From Vescimonas coprocola (lineage in GTDB: Bacteria > Bacillota > Clostridia > Oscillospirales > Oscillospiraceae): a stretch of 64,000 nucleotides of DNA. Under the pieces are notes generated by a model that made no database searches, was not told the DNA's origin, and saw only the letters and a program-made list of their open reading frames with translations. The DNA lies in NCBI RefSeq assembly GCF_018408575.1, contig NZ_AP023418.1, positions 186,001-250,000 on the forward strand, given 5' to 3'. This document shows, piece after piece, positions 7,895 through 16,936 of this stretch. Position 1 is the stretch's first letter, and each line of letters starts with the position of its first letter. The position numbers and the translations under genes are program-made.

Positions 7895-9522
7895 GGCTGA
7901 TCGCTCCTTACTCTCTCACTCAGCTGCCGGCGCAGGATATCACGCACCGCTCCCGGCCCTGCCAGCATGGCACGGAAATCGTCCTCCACCGTTTTGGCCA
8001 GCCCTGCCTCATACAGGTCCACACCGAAGATATCGGCGTTTTGCAGGATGGGACGCAGCTGATGGGTGAAGGTATCGGGCTTTCCGAGGGTTACGTCCGC
8101 CAGCAGCGGCTGCAGCTGGGGAAGCAGGGGATCCGGACTCACCGGCATCGTCTTACCGGCATCGTCTACTCCCAGCAGATAGCGGCACCAGCCGGCAAAG
8201 ACCAGCGGGATATACCGCAGCTGCACCATGGGGAGGCTGCGTTCCCGGTAACGGCGCAAGGTGCCGCCGTAGCGCACTGGTAGCTTCTGAGAGGTATCGG
8301 TGGCGATGCGCTGGGGCGTGTCGGGAATGGCGGGGTTGGGGAAGCGCTCATGGAGCACCTGATGAATAAACTCCGTGGGCCGGAGGATGCCGGGATCCTC
8401 CACCACCGGGAGACTCTCGCCGGCGATACGTTCCACCAGCGTTACAAGGTCGGTATCTTGCATCTCGGCGGAAATGGTCTGATAATCCAAAAGGCAGCCA
8501 AACACCGCCAACGCCGTGTGCAGGGGGTTCAGACAGGTGCCGACCTTCATTTTCTCCGACTTCTCCACGGTGGCCCGATCGGTGAAGTAGACACCTGCCT
8601 GTTCCAGCGGAGGCCGACCGTTGGGGAAATGATCCTCCAACACCAGATACTCCGTCACCTCGGCATTGACGAAGGGGGCGGAGACGGTGCCGGTGGCGCT
8701 TTTGGTGATGGTCATGCCCGCCACGCCCAGAGCCGTCAGCTGGTCGGCCACCTTCTGGGAGGGGTGGGGGGTGATTTTATCGATCATGGACCAGGGGAAG
8801 CTGACGCTCTCCTCACAGGAGAGCCAGCGGAGGAAATCCTCCGGCACGAAGCCGCCCTTCTGCCAGCCCTCGGCAAGGGTCAGACAGCTGTCCCGGAGCT
8901 TTTTGCCGTTTTGGGCGCAGTTGTCCATGCTGACCACGGCAATGGGGCTTCCACCTGCCAGAAACCGCTGATACAGCAGGGAGACGGCGATGGACAGCGT
9001 GTGCCGGGGCCGGAATGGCCCCGCCGCCAGATCCTGCGCCACCACGGGCAGGAGCGTGCCGTCCATATCCCGGAGGGCATAGCCCTTCTCAGTGATGGTG
9101 AAGCTGACCATTTGCAGGGCGGGGTCCCGGAACATCCGGGTGAGGGTCTGCCAGTCGCCGTCCTGCCAGTCCGCCTTCAGACAGCCGGCCACGCTGCCGA
9201 TGACCTCCCGGTCGCAGGAGCCGTCGGCGTGCATCCGCACCAGAAGGGAGAGGTTGTCGTAGGGGGTATAGCCCTCCGTGGCGGCGCTGAAATTATGGGA
9301 CGCCGCCGCCACGATGCCGGTATCGGTGCAACCGGCGTTCAAAAGGGTCTGCTGGGCCGCCGCCAGAAAGGCACGGAAGATGTTGCCGGCGCCGAAGTGT
9401 ATCCAAGTGGGATGGGCCAGCGTCCGCTCCTGCATGGCGGAGACGTCGTAGCGGGGCAGGGCGATGTGCGCCGCCTGCCAGCCGCTCTCGTCCCGCAGAC
9501 CCTGAATGTTCAGATGAAGCAT
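7891..9522 (-). CDS. uxuB: Fructuronate reductase (mannitol dehydrogenase family)
   Basis: A 543-residue NAD-dependent long-chain polyol dehydrogenase that reduces D-fructuronate to D-mannonate. An early dinucleotide-binding region reads IHFGAGNIFRAF. The catalytic segment has MTITKSATGTVSAP, and VSMDNCAQNGKKL is typical of the family. It is immediately upstream of uxuA, which consumes its product. It differs from uxaB in this window, which is the tagaturonate reductase relative. Confidence 0.92.
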   Translation of the reverse strand: MLHLNIQGLRDESGWQAAHIALPRYDVSAMQERTLAHPTWIHFGAGNIFRAFLAAAQQTLLNAGCTDTGIVAAASHNFSAATEGYTPYDNLSLLVRMHADGSCDREVIGSVAGCLKADWQDGDWQTLTRMFRDPALQMVSFTITEKGYALRDMDGTLLPVVAQDLAAGPFRPRHTLSIAVSLLYQRFLAGGSPIAVVSMDNCAQNGKKLRDSCLTLAEGWQKGGFVPEDFLRWLSCEESVSFPWSMIDKITPHPSQKVADQLTALGVAGMTITKSATGTVSAPFVNAEVTEYLVLEDHFPNGRPPLEQAGVYFTDRATVEKSEKMKVGTCLNPLHTALAVFGCLLDYQTISAEMQDTDLVTLVERIAGESLPVVEDPGILRPTEFIHQVLHERFPNPAIPDTPQRIATDTSQKLPVRYGGTLRRYRERSLPMVQLRYIPLVFAGWCRYLLGVDDAGKTMPVSPDPLLPQLQPLLADVTLGKPDTFTHQLRPILQNADIFGVDLYEAGLAKTVEDDFRAMLAGPGAVRDILRRQLSERVRSDQP

Positions 9523-9540
9523 AGAATGCCGCCCTTCGTA

Positions 9541-10203
9541 TCAGACTCTGGTATCCACCAGATGCTTGCCCAGCTTCTTTTCCAGCTTGCCCTGCAGCCA
9601 AGTCAGCATGGTGCTGAAGATCAGGTAAATCAGTGCGGCCTCGCAGTACAGCAGCATGGGCTCAAAGCGAACGGCAATGATGCTCTTGGAAGTCATGAGT
9701 ATCTCCGGCACGGTGATGGATGCCACCAGAGAGGTATCCTTCAGCAAGCTGATGAAGGAGTTGCCCAGAGAGGGCACCGCCACCAACGCCGCCTGCGGGA
9801 TAATGACCTCGGTCATGGTCTGGAGCTTGCTCATGCCCAGCGCCTTGCAGGCCTCGAACTGTCCCTTGGGAATGGAAGTCAGCGCAGCGCGAATCACCTC
9901 AGAGTTGTAAGCACCTTGGCTGACGACCAAGGCAATGATAGCGGAAGGAATAGGCTTGAGAACGATGCCGATAGACGGCAGTCCAAAGAATATTACGAAG
10001 ATCTGTACCAGCAGAGGTGTGCCACGGATGACCCAGACGATGAACCATGCAATGCCCTTTAGGGGCGGCAACTTGGACATCCGCATCAGTGCAATGATGA
10101 AAGCCAGTACGAGGCCCAACGCAAAGGAAACCAGCATCAGCGGTACAGAAACCGTCAAGCCGGCCCGAAACATGGGCCAGAAGGACTCAAGAAATAGTTC
10201 CAT
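9541..10203 (-). CDS. Amino-acid-type (PAAT) ABC transporter permease
   Basis: A 220-residue membrane subunit of the polar amino acid uptake family (HisM/GlnP), with about five helices and the family loop EACKALGMSKLQTMTEVIIP. GGAG lies 8 bases before the ATG. It is the membrane partner of the binding lipoprotein just upstream and of the ATPase about 4 kb upstream in the same operon. Only one permease gene is present, so it should act as a homodimer. Its location between uronate genes suggests an acidic-sugar-related cargo rather than a plain amino acid; this is inference. Confidence 0.9.
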   Translation of the reverse strand: MELFLESFWPMFRAGLTVSVPLMLVSFALGLVLAFIIALMRMSKLPPLKGIAWFIVWVIRGTPLLVQIFVIFFGLPSIGIVLKPIPSAIIALVVSQGAYNSEVIRAALTSIPKGQFEACKALGMSKLQTMTEVIIPQAALVAVPSLGNSFISLLKDTSLVASITVPEILMTSKSIIAVRFEPMLLYCEAALIYLIFSTMLTWLQGKLEKKLGKHLVDTRV

Positions 10204-10225
10204 AGGGGCTTCTCCTTTTTAAGAG

Positions 10226-10256
10226 GAGGGGACGCCGCCGGAGGCGGCGTCCCCTC
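10226..10256 (-). other. Intergenic hairpin between binding protein and permease
   Basis: A perfect 14-bp GC stem (10226-10239 with 10243-10256) with a 3-nt loop lies in the 69-base gap between the two transporter genes. Downstream on the minus strand there is only CTCTT and no real U-tract. It is therefore more likely an mRNA-stability or attenuating hairpin that keeps binding-protein transcript in excess than a full terminator. Confidence 0.6.
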
Positions 10257-10272
10257 AGTTTCTAAGCGTTGC

Positions 10273-11133
10273 TTACTTGTTGTACAGGCTGACGCTGTCG
10301 GCCACAGTCTGGCCGAAGTACTTGACGGTGAGGTTATACAGGGTCTTGTCCTGGATCATCTCGCTGATGATCTCGGAGACCTTATCGCACAGAGCCTGAT
10401 CGTCCTTGCGGAACATGGCGGCGGACTCGATCATGTACTTCTGGTCATCGGCGGGCTGGAAAACAGCGGCGATCTTCACGTTGACGTCGGGACGGCTCTT
10501 CATGTACTCGTCCACGGCAGCCACGTTGTTGACGTGGCCATCCACACGCTTGGTGTTCAGCATATCCATAGCGCCGGTGAGGTCGGCGTCAGCGGTGGTG
10601 GCACCGTAGCTCTGGGCGATCTGACCAGCGGTGGAGGAGGGGGAGTTAGCGCAGACCTTGCCGTCCAGATCCTCGAAGGACTTGATCTCCTCGTTGTCAC
10701 CGTTCACCACCAGGCAGAAGGGGTTCTCTGCATAGGAGGCAGACACGGCGTACTTCTCCTGACGCTCGGGCTTGGGGTTCACGCCGCAGATAACCACATC
10801 GTAGCGGGCGGCGTCCAGACCAGCCATAACGGGATCCCAGCTGTCGGAGATGTTGAACTCAGCGGTAACACCCAGACGCTTGGCAATCTCCTTGGCAACC
10901 TCTACCTCAAAGCCGGTGAGATCACCGGTTCCCTCATCGTTGTAGACGTAGGGGATCCAGTTGCCCTCGGCGCCGATGGACAGCTTGCCGGCGTCCAGCA
11001 CACGCTGCAGGGAGTTGTCGGTGTTGTTGTCACCGTTGTTGTCGTCGGCCTTTTTGCCGCAGGCAGCCAGGGAGGCGATCATCATCAGAGCGAGGACCGC
11101 TGCAAGAATCTTTTTCACTTTCATTCGTTTCAC
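10273..11133 (-). CDS. Amino-acid-type ABC transporter solute-binding lipoprotein
   Basis: A 286-residue family 3 extracellular solute-binding protein. A lipoprotein signal peptide ends at the lipobox SLAACG, followed by an acidic Asn/Asp-rich linker. The mature domain starts GKLSIGAEGNWIPYVYNDEGTGDLTGFEVEVAKEIAKRLG, given here as successive motifs GKLSIGAEGNWIPYV and GFEVEVAKEIAKRLG. The frame opens with GTG, preceded by GAGG at 5 bases. An ATG three codons later has AAAGG 8 bases upstream and is an alternative start. The PAAT family binds carboxylated small molecules, and uronates carry a carboxylate. Confidence 0.9.
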   Translation of the reverse strand: MKRMKVKKILAAVLALMMIASLAACGKKADDNNGDNNTDNSLQRVLDAGKLSIGAEGNWIPYVYNDEGTGDLTGFEVEVAKEIAKRLGVTAEFNISDSWDPVMAGLDAARYDVVICGVNPKPERQEKYAVSASYAENPFCLVVNGDNEEIKSFEDLDGKVCANSPSSTAGQIAQSYGATTADADLTGAMDMLNTKRVDGHVNNVAAVDEYMKSRPDVNVKIAAVFQPADDQKYMIESAAMFRKDDQALCDKVSEIISEMIQDKTLYNLTVKYFGQTVADSVSLYNK

Positions 11134-11184
11134 CTTTTCCTCTTTTTTATTTATTTTTCAGCTGACGCTGAGAAATACGTTGGT

Positions 11185-12018
11185 TCAGTCCTCCAGAAAA
11201 CGTTCCAATACCCGGAAGTTTCTGCGGTCTGCGCTGAAGGGGTCGGTAAAGTAGTGCTCGTCGGCCACCTCCTGCACCAGATAGCCGGTGAAGTGGTGGG
11301 CCTGCATGATCTGAAGCTGGCGGGACAGGGACGTGTTGCCGTCGCCCCATACGTTGTGGAGCCAAGGGTCGCCATCCAGAAAGTGCATATGGATCAGATC
11401 GCCGCCGAAGGCGGCGAACCAGTCCTCCAGCGTCTCACCGGCGGCGCCGGTGGCGATGTTGTCCACCATCATCTTCAGGTTGGGGTGGCCGATCTGCCGG
11501 TACATCTCACGGGCACGGGGCAGGTCGTAGACCAGATTGCTCTCGTCGTCCCGCAGGGATTCCATTACCAGAAGGATGCCTTCCGCTTCCGCCACACGGC
11601 ACAGGCGGTACAGATGATCCCGACAGCGGTTCCACATGGTACTCTCGTCCTCGCCGGTGTAGCCCCAGCCGGAGTTCACCACCACCCGGTCGGCACCCAG
11701 TTGGGCGGCCAGACGAATGGCGTTGGAGAAGTAGCGGAAGGAGTATTCCAGCAGCTCCGGCTCCTGCGAGGCGTACTGATACTGGTAGGCGATGCTGGGG
11801 GCGGTGACGGACACCACCCGGACATCGTGATCCAGAAGCTTCTGTTTCAGAGCGGGGACGTCGCCGGTGCCCTCGTGGTCCAGCCAGAAGTGGGAGACGC
11901 CGCACCAGAGCTCGATCTGGCGGATACCCAGACGCTGCTGGCAGTCCAGAAAATAGTCCAGCGAGAAGCGGCGGTAGTGCTGGTTCATGTTCACCAGCTG
12001 ACTGCGGCGGATGCCCAT
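11185..12018 (-). CDS. Sugar isomerase/epimerase-like TIM barrel (metal site intact)
   Basis: A 277-residue xylose-isomerase-like TIM barrel (AP endonuclease 2 superfamily). The four expected divalent-metal ligands are visible in order: Glu in LLVMESL, Asp in KMMVDN, His in LIHMHFLDGD and Glu in YLVQEVADE. It should interconvert keto sugars or epimerise them in the cytoplasm. The start overlaps the upstream paralogue's stop (TAATG). The exact substrate is unknown; tagaturonate/fructuronate epimerisation or conversion of an imported uronate derivative are possible. Confidence 0.82.
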   Translation of the reverse strand: MGIRRSQLVNMNQHYRRFSLDYFLDCQQRLGIRQIELWCGVSHFWLDHEGTGDVPALKQKLLDHDVRVVSVTAPSIAYQYQYASQEPELLEYSFRYFSNAIRLAAQLGADRVVVNSGWGYTGEDESTMWNRCRDHLYRLCRVAEAEGILLVMESLRDDESNLVYDLPRAREMYRQIGHPNLKMMVDNIATGAAGETLEDWFAAFGGDLIHMHFLDGDPWLHNVWGDGNTSLSRQLQIMQAHHFTGYLVQEVADEHYFTDPFSADRRNFRVLERFLED

Positions 12019-12848
12019 TACGCCAGCACCTCCTTCATGGCGGCCACGGCCTTTTCATCGGGGTAGGTGGGAGAGTCGATGTAGCGCTCACCGGGGAGAT
12101 ACAGGGAGAAATCGCCCTGATAGCCGCCCTCTGTCAGCTGGCAGAGGTAGCGGTCCACCGGCAGAACGCCGTCGCCCCACGCCCGCCAGCCGTGCCAGTT
12201 GCCGTCGCACAGCCGCACCAGACCGATGCGGCCGGGGAAGAGAGAGAGCCAATCGGCCACGGTATCGCCGTTGGCGCTCATGACGTTGGTATCCAGACAC
12301 ACGCCCAGCGCCGGGGAATCGACCCACGCCAGCATCTGGGAGAGCTGCCGGGCGGTGTTCAGCACCGGGGCCTCGGCAATGAGGGGCGTTTCAGCGCCCA
12401 TCACCGGGGCCAGCAGCAGCGTCACGCCCTCCACCTGCGCCGTATGGCACAGGTGGGTCAGCATGGCGGCTGCGTGCTCCGCCAGTTCCTGCGGCGGGAT
12501 GTCCCAGCAGGCCCCGGCGGCGCTCAGCACCAGCCGGTGACAGTTCAGCTCCGCCGCCAGACGGATGCAGCTGTCGTAGTAACCGATGGTGGCGTCCCGC
12601 TGCTCACCTGCCGGGGCGGTAAGAGAACAGCGATAGGGAGGCGGCGTTAGGACGCTGACCCGAAGGTCTGCCCCTTGCAGGGCGGCTCGCAGGGGGGCAA
12701 CGTCGGCGTGGCCCCGGTAACCACAGAAAAAGTGCGGCACCTGCGGCACAAAGTCCAGCCGCTGGAGGCCCAGACGCTGCATGGACTCCAGAAAGACCGG
12801 CAGGGGGAAGCGGTTATATTGCCCATTGGAGCCTAAAAGCCGATCCAT
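12018..12848 (-). CDS. TIM-barrel paralogue lacking most metal ligands
   Basis: A 276-residue protein clearly related to its downstream neighbour: both share RF-x6-FL-x3-QRLG near the N-terminus and a WGDG motif near residue 215. Aligning the two, the ligand Glu becomes Ala/Pro (LLLAPVMG), the Asp is kept (CLDTN), the His becomes Leu/Arg (IGLVRLCDGN) and the last Glu is lost (FSLYLPGE). It may be a catalytically dead partner that forms a heterodimer, or may have acquired a different activity. It starts 3 bases after the upstream cupin gene, with only a weak ribosome site. Confidence 0.78.
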   Translation of the reverse strand: MDRLLGSNGQYNRFPLPVFLESMQRLGLQRLDFVPQVPHFFCGYRGHADVAPLRAALQGADLRVSVLTPPPYRCSLTAPAGEQRDATIGYYDSCIRLAAELNCHRLVLSAAGACWDIPPQELAEHAAAMLTHLCHTAQVEGVTLLLAPVMGAETPLIAEAPVLNTARQLSQMLAWVDSPALGVCLDTNVMSANGDTVADWLSLFPGRIGLVRLCDGNWHGWRAWGDGVLPVDRYLCQLTEGGYQGDFSLYLPGERYIDSPTYPDEKAVAAMKEVLA

Positions 12849-12851
12849 TTC

Positions 12852-13601
12852 TTACTTGATCTCGCCGGGATAACCGTTCTCGCACAGCTCAAACCACACA
12901 TAGGCGAACTTCTCGCCGTCGGCGCACTCGCTGCCGTGGTGGGAGCCGTGAGGGGTGTAGGTGATGTCGCCGCCCTGCACGTGGATCTTTTCGTTTTCGG
13001 CGGTGTAGGTGAAGGATGCACCGGGCAGCATGATGTACCACTGCTCCAGCTCATTGTGGATGTGCTGGCCGATGTAGTTGGGGCCGGTGCCGAAGTTGGC
13101 ACCCATGGACAGACGGCCCAGATTGCGGTGCTCCAGCAGCATCATCTGCTGAATGTCGGCGCCGGTGAAGTCCTCCTTGTAGTGCCATGCACCGGACACA
13201 CCACGGAAGCGGGGCAGGCTCATGTGGGCTTCCTTCAGGCAGGTCTTGTCATAGTCGTTGAGCTCGGTGACAAAGTGGACGATCTCCATGGTCTCCTTGG
13301 CATCGGCGGCGCAGTGGAAGGTGACGCTCTCCTTGTCGAAGTCGGGGACAAAGACGGAAACCTCGGTGATGTTGAATACACGGCGGGGGGTGACGATGTA
13401 GCCCTTGCCGGCGGTGATGAGGAACACCTGATTGTGCTGCTCACGGGTATACAGCTCGGCGGAGAAGTCCGCACCGGGCTGCAGGGAGATGCGCTCCACG
13501 GTGGCATCCTTATAAGCGCCCTCCAGAATGCTCACACGGGAGACGCCGTTGACATAGTTGTGCTGGATATCAGCACCTCTCGAAATCTTGACCAGAGCCA
13601 T
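12852..13601 (-). CDS. Bicupin protein, metal site complete
   Basis: A 249-residue two-domain cupin. The C-terminal cupin has motif 1 as GQHIHNELEQWYIMLPG (His, His, Glu ligands) and motif 2 as GGDITYTPHGSHHG. The N-terminal cupin, around residues 40-95 (REQHNQVFLITAGKGYIVTP), is degenerate. AAAGGAG lies 8 bases before the ATG. It could be an isomerase of unsaturated or keto uronates, in the way KduI is also a cupin, but sequence resemblance to KduI is not evident. It is adjacent to a paralogue in the uronate operon. Confidence 0.8.
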   Translation of the reverse strand: MALVKISRGADIQHNYVNGVSRVSILEGAYKDATVERISLQPGADFSAELYTREQHNQVFLITAGKGYIVTPRRVFNITEVSVFVPDFDKESVTFHCAADAKETMEIVHFVTELNDYDKTCLKEAHMSLPRFRGVSGAWHYKEDFTGADIQQMMLLEHRNLGRLSMGANFGTGPNYIGQHIHNELEQWYIMLPGASFTYTAENEKIHVQGGDITYTPHGSHHGSECADGEKFAYVWFELCENGYPGEIK

Positions 13602-13667
13602 GATAAATTCTCCTTTACAGTATGGAAATATCGGTATCTGCGCCTAAAAGAGGCGTGGAAAGCGTTT

Positions 13668-14420
13668 TTACTTGATCTCGCCGGGATAGCCCTCGATGCA
13701 CATCTCGAACCAGATGTAGTCGCACTTCTTGCCGGCCTCCACACGGCTGCCGTGCCAGAAGCCGGTGGGGGTGTAGGACAGGTCGCCGCCGGTCATGTGG
13801 ACCTCCTCACCGCCTGCGGTATAGATGAAGTCGGAGCCGGGCAGGGGGAAGTACCACTGGGCCAGCTCATTGTGGATGTGCTGACCGATCTCGATGGGGC
13901 CGTTGCCCTTGACGCAGCCCATGGACAGGCGGCCCAGATTGCGGTGCTCCAGCAGCATCATGGAGGTGGTGACGGAGTTGTCCTTAAAGTCCTCGTCATA
14001 GGTCCAGCCCTGAGAGATGGTGCGGAAGCGGGGCAGCACCATGCGGGACTCTACCAGACAGGTCTTGTCGTAGTCGTTGAGCTCAGTGACGATGTGCAGG
14101 AACTCCAGAGGCTCCTTGCTGTCGGCGGAGCAGGTGATGGTGAAGCGCTCGGTGTCGAACTCCGGGACGAATACGCCGGGCTCATTGATGTTCCAGGCCT
14201 GACGGGGCGTGGTGATATAGCCCTTGCCCTTGGTGAAGAAGAATAGCTGGTTGTGTTCGGTGACGGAGTAGACGTCGGGGGTGATGGAGTGGCCGGGCTG
14301 CAGGGCGCAATGGGCGAAGCAGGCCTGATCAAAGGCGTTCTCCAGCACGGGTACACGGGCGAAGCCGTCCTTGAAATCGTACTTGACGTCGCTGTACCGG
14401 GCTACCTGAATGAGAGACAT
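13668..14420 (-). CDS. Bicupin paralogue with altered metal site
   Basis: A 250-residue paralogue of the downstream bicupin; both share EHNQ/EQHNQ-x-F, GKGYI-TPR, TELNDYDKTCL, LLEHRNLGRLSMG and the C-terminal GYPGEIK. I start it at MSLIQVARYSDVKY because AGGAGG lies 8 bases upstream and this aligns with the paralogue; a longer frame opens 39 bases earlier without support. Motif 1 is HIHNELAQ, so the Glu ligand found in the paralogue is Ala, while motif 2 keeps its His (PTGFWHG). Function is unknown. Confidence 0.8.
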   Translation of the reverse strand: MSLIQVARYSDVKYDFKDGFARVPVLENAFDQACFAHCALQPGHSITPDVYSVTEHNQLFFFTKGKGYITTPRQAWNINEPGVFVPEFDTERFTITCSADSKEPLEFLHIVTELNDYDKTCLVESRMVLPRFRTISQGWTYDEDFKDNSVTTSMMLLEHRNLGRLSMGCVKGNGPIEIGQHIHNELAQWYFPLPGSDFIYTAGGEEVHMTGGDLSYTPTGFWHGSRVEAGKKCDYIWFEMCIEGYPGEIK

Positions 14421-14455
14421 AGTAGGTTCCTCCTGTTTGTTTAAGTCTGTTTTTA

Positions 14456-15187
14456 TCAAAGCATCTTGCTGAGAAAATCCTGCAGACGCTTGTTCTTGGG
14501 ATGTGCGAAGAATTCCTGAGGCTCGCTGTCCTCCACGATGACGCCGCCGTCGATGAAGATGACCCGGTCGGCTGCCTCACGGGCAAAGCCCATCTCGTGG
14601 GTTACCACCAGCATGGTCATACCTTCAGCGGCCAGCTTCTTCATAACGTCCAGCACCTCACCCACCATTTCGGGGTCCAGAGCGGAGGTGGGTTCGTCGA
14701 AGAGCATGACCTCCGGCTGCAGAGCCAGCGAGCGGGCGATGGCGATGCGCTGCTGCTGACCGCCGGAGAGCTGATTGGGATAAGCGTCACGCTTGTCTGC
14801 CAGTCCCACAGTCTGGAGCAGAGCCATGGCACGCTCCTCGGCGGTTTTCTTATTCACGCCCTGCACCTTCACAGGCGCCAGCATGATGTTGTCCAGCACG
14901 GTCTTGTGGGGGAAAAGGTTGAACTGCTGGAACACCATGCCCATACCCAGCAGGAGCTTGGTGCTCTCCTTGGGCGGAGCGGTGACCAGATCGGTGCCGT
15001 GATAGATGATGCTGCCGCCGGTGGGCTTTTCCAGCAGGTTCAGACACCGCAGGAAGGTGGACTTGCCGCAGCCGGAGGGGCCAACGATGGCCACCACCTC
15101 ACCGGGCTGGATCTCAATATCTACGCCCTTGAGGACCTCGTTCTTGCCGAAGGTCTTTCGCAGGCCCTTAACGCTGATCATACTCAT
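14456..15187 (-). CDS. Amino-acid-type ABC transporter ATP-binding protein
   Basis: A 243-residue ATPase of the GlnQ/HisP group. Walker A is GPSGCGKST, the signature is LSGGQQQR, Walker B is [13 protein letters not shown] and the switch His lies in VVTHEMGFA. Its start overlaps the uxaC stop by 4 bases. It should energise the permease at 9.5-10.2 kb. Splitting one transporter around four enzyme genes within one operon is unusual and suggests that the enzymes and the cargo belong together. Confidence 0.93.
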   Translation of the reverse strand: MSMISVKGLRKTFGKNEVLKGVDIEIQPGEVVAIVGPSGCGKSTFLRCLNLLEKPTGGSIIYHGTDLVTAPPKESTKLLLGMGMVFQQFNLFPHKTVLDNIMLAPVKVQGVNKKTAEERAMALLQTVGLADKRDAYPNQLSGGQQQRIAIARSLALQPEVMLFDEPTSALDPEMVGEVLDVMKKLAAEGMTMLVVTHEMGFAREAADRVIFIDGGVIVEDSEPQEFFAHPKNKRLQDFLSKML

Positions 15188-16611
15188 TTTTCATACCCCC
15201 GTAAGTGATGGTGCTGGAATCCGAAATAGGAAACGCTGTTGCGGTAGCAGATATCGGCCACCATCTCCTCCAGCAGGGGACGGTCGTCCGGGTATTGGCC
15301 CTCCTCCACCCAGCGGCCCAGCAGACCGCACAGGATGCGGCGGAAGTACTCGTGCCGGGTGTAGGAGAGGAAGCTGCGGGAGTCGGTGAGCATCCCCACG
15401 AAGTTCCCCAGCACGCCTCCGGCAGCCAGACCCTTCAGCTGGGCCTCCATGCCGTCCTTGCAGTCGTTGAACCACCAGGCAGAGCCGTGCTGCAGCTTAC
15501 TGCGGACTCCCTCACCCTGATAGCAGCCCATAAGGGTCACCAGAGCGGTATTGTCGTTGGGATCCAGCGAGTAGAGGATGGTCTTGGGCAGGGCCTCCTC
15601 GGCCTCCAGCGTATCCAGCAGCCGGGCCAGATCCGGCAGGTTTACCGCCGGGCCGATGCTGTCATAGCCGGTATCGGGGCCCAGCTGGCGGAACATCCGG
15701 GTATTATTGTTGCGCTGGGCGGCGAAGTGCAGCTGCATGACCCAGCCCCGCCGGGCATAGCCACGTCCAAAGTACAGCAGCAACGCCGTCTTATACTGCC
15801 ACAGCTCCTCCTCGGTGATGGGGAGGCCGGTCAGCCGCTTTTGCAGGATGGTATCCAGCGCTGCCGTGTCCGCCGGGCGGAACACGATGTTGTCCAGTCC
15901 GTGGTCGGCTACGGTGCAGCCGTGAGCGGCGAAGTAGTCCATCCGGTGTTCCAGTGCCGCCAGCAGGGTGTCCATGTTCTGGATCTCCGTCCCGGCAGAC
16001 TGAGAGAGTTTAGCAATGTAATCGGCAAAGTCTGGCTTTTCCAGATTTACCGCCTTGTCCGGGCGGAAGGCCGGTAACACCACGGTCTCCAGCGTATCAT
16101 CGGCGGCCAGCTGTTCGTGCCAGCAGAGGTCATCTGCCGGGTCGTCGGTGGTACACAGCAGAGTGACGTTGGACTTCTTCAGAATGTCCCGCACCCGCAT
16201 CCCGTCGCCGATGACCTTCTGGCAGTGTTCCCACACCGCATCGGCGTTGCGGGAGGTGAGATAGCCGTCAAAGCCGAAGTAACGCTTTAGCTCCAGATGG
16301 CTCCAGTGGTAAATGGGGTTGCCCACAGCCCGCTCCAGTGTGGCGGCCCATGCCCGGAACTTCTCCTGATCCGGTGCATCGCCGGTGATGAGATGCTCCG
16401 GCACACCGCAGGCCCGCATCAGGCGCCATTTGTAGTGGTCGCCCTCCAGCCACAGCTGGGTGAGGTTGGCAAAGGAGCGGTTTTCTGCGATCTCCTTGGG
16501 GCTGACGTGGCAATGATAATCCATGATGGGCTGCTTCTCCGCCACACCGTGGTACAGCTCACGGGCCGTCTGGGTATCCAGCAGAAACTCCTCGTCCATA
16601 AAATGCTTCAT
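15184..16611 (-). CDS. uxaC: Glucuronate isomerase (uronate isomerase)
   Basis: A 475-residue amidohydrolase-fold enzyme that converts D-glucuronate to D-fructuronate and D-galacturonate to D-tagaturonate. Motifs include [26 protein letters not shown] and YSLDPNDN. The ATG giving [16 protein letters not shown] is chosen because GGAGG lies 9 bases upstream and UxaC proteins start there; a frame opening 45 bases earlier is not supported. It is the first gene of the 12-gene operon and the entry step for both uronates. Confidence 0.95.
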   Translation of the reverse strand: MKHFMDEEFLLDTQTARELYHGVAEKQPIMDYHCHVSPKEIAENRSFANLTQLWLEGDHYKWRLMRACGVPEHLITGDAPDQEKFRAWAATLERAVGNPIYHWSHLELKRYFGFDGYLTSRNADAVWEHCQKVIGDGMRVRDILKKSNVTLLCTTDDPADDLCWHEQLAADDTLETVVLPAFRPDKAVNLEKPDFADYIAKLSQSAGTEIQNMDTLLAALEHRMDYFAAHGCTVADHGLDNIVFRPADTAALDTILQKRLTGLPITEEELWQYKTALLLYFGRGYARRGWVMQLHFAAQRNNNTRMFRQLGPDTGYDSIGPAVNLPDLARLLDTLEAEEALPKTILYSLDPNDNTALVTLMGCYQGEGVRSKLQHGSAWWFNDCKDGMEAQLKGLAAGGVLGNFVGMLTDSRSFLSYTRHEYFRRILCGLLGRWVEEGQYPDDRPLLEEMVADICYRNSVSYFGFQHHHLRGYEK

Positions 16612-16665
16612 TTTCAGTGACCTCCGTCCGAAGGACAGCGTGATCTTGCATCGCACTGACGTTAT

Positions 16666-16736
16666 TTATATATCATCGATATATCTGTGATATATTTCTT
16701 GATTACGAGGATACCATAGTTTAGGAGGGGTGTCAA
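16666..16736 (-). promoter_or_regulatory. uxaC operon promoter with GntR operator
   Basis: On the minus strand TTGACA (16731-16736) and TATCCT (16708-16713) are 17 bases apart. About 10 bases downstream is a palindrome whose + strand reads GATATATCTGTGATATAT (16678-16695), and a second overlapping ATATAT-CATCG-ATATAT element lies next to it. The same palindrome occurs at uxaB. This is a repressor-type placement, where a bound GntR protein would block transcription; an oxo-uronate intermediate is the likely inducer. Confidence 0.75.
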
Positions 16737-16832
16737 GTTGAAAATGCAGCCATTTGCCTAAAAAGCACCGATTTTTGCCGATTTTAATGTACAAATTTTA
16801 CGAGTAAATCTTGTGCAAAGTGACAAAGAGGA

Positions 16833-16916
16833 TTGACAAATGCAGGAAGGAATAGTAATATAAGGAGCGTCTGATATATTATATGATTTGAAATAATGGA
16901 CTGGTGATATATTACA
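16833..16916 (+). promoter_or_regulatory. gntR promoter and autoregulatory sites
   Basis: TTGACA (16833-16838) and TAATAT (16856-16861) are 17 bases apart. Downstream, before the ribosome site, are TGATATATTATATGA (16872-16886) and TGATATATTACA (16904-16915). The second exactly matches one arm plus spacer of the uxaB operator read on its coding strand. This suggests that the regulator represses itself. Confidence 0.65.
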
Positions 16917-16936
16917 CGCCAATCAGGGAGGTATCT

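Noticed and set aside
12852-14420. KduI (5-keto-4-deoxyuronate isomerase) for the bicupins
   Set aside because: The operon context fits, but KduI sequence hallmarks are not recognisable and no KduD partner is present, so the name was not used.
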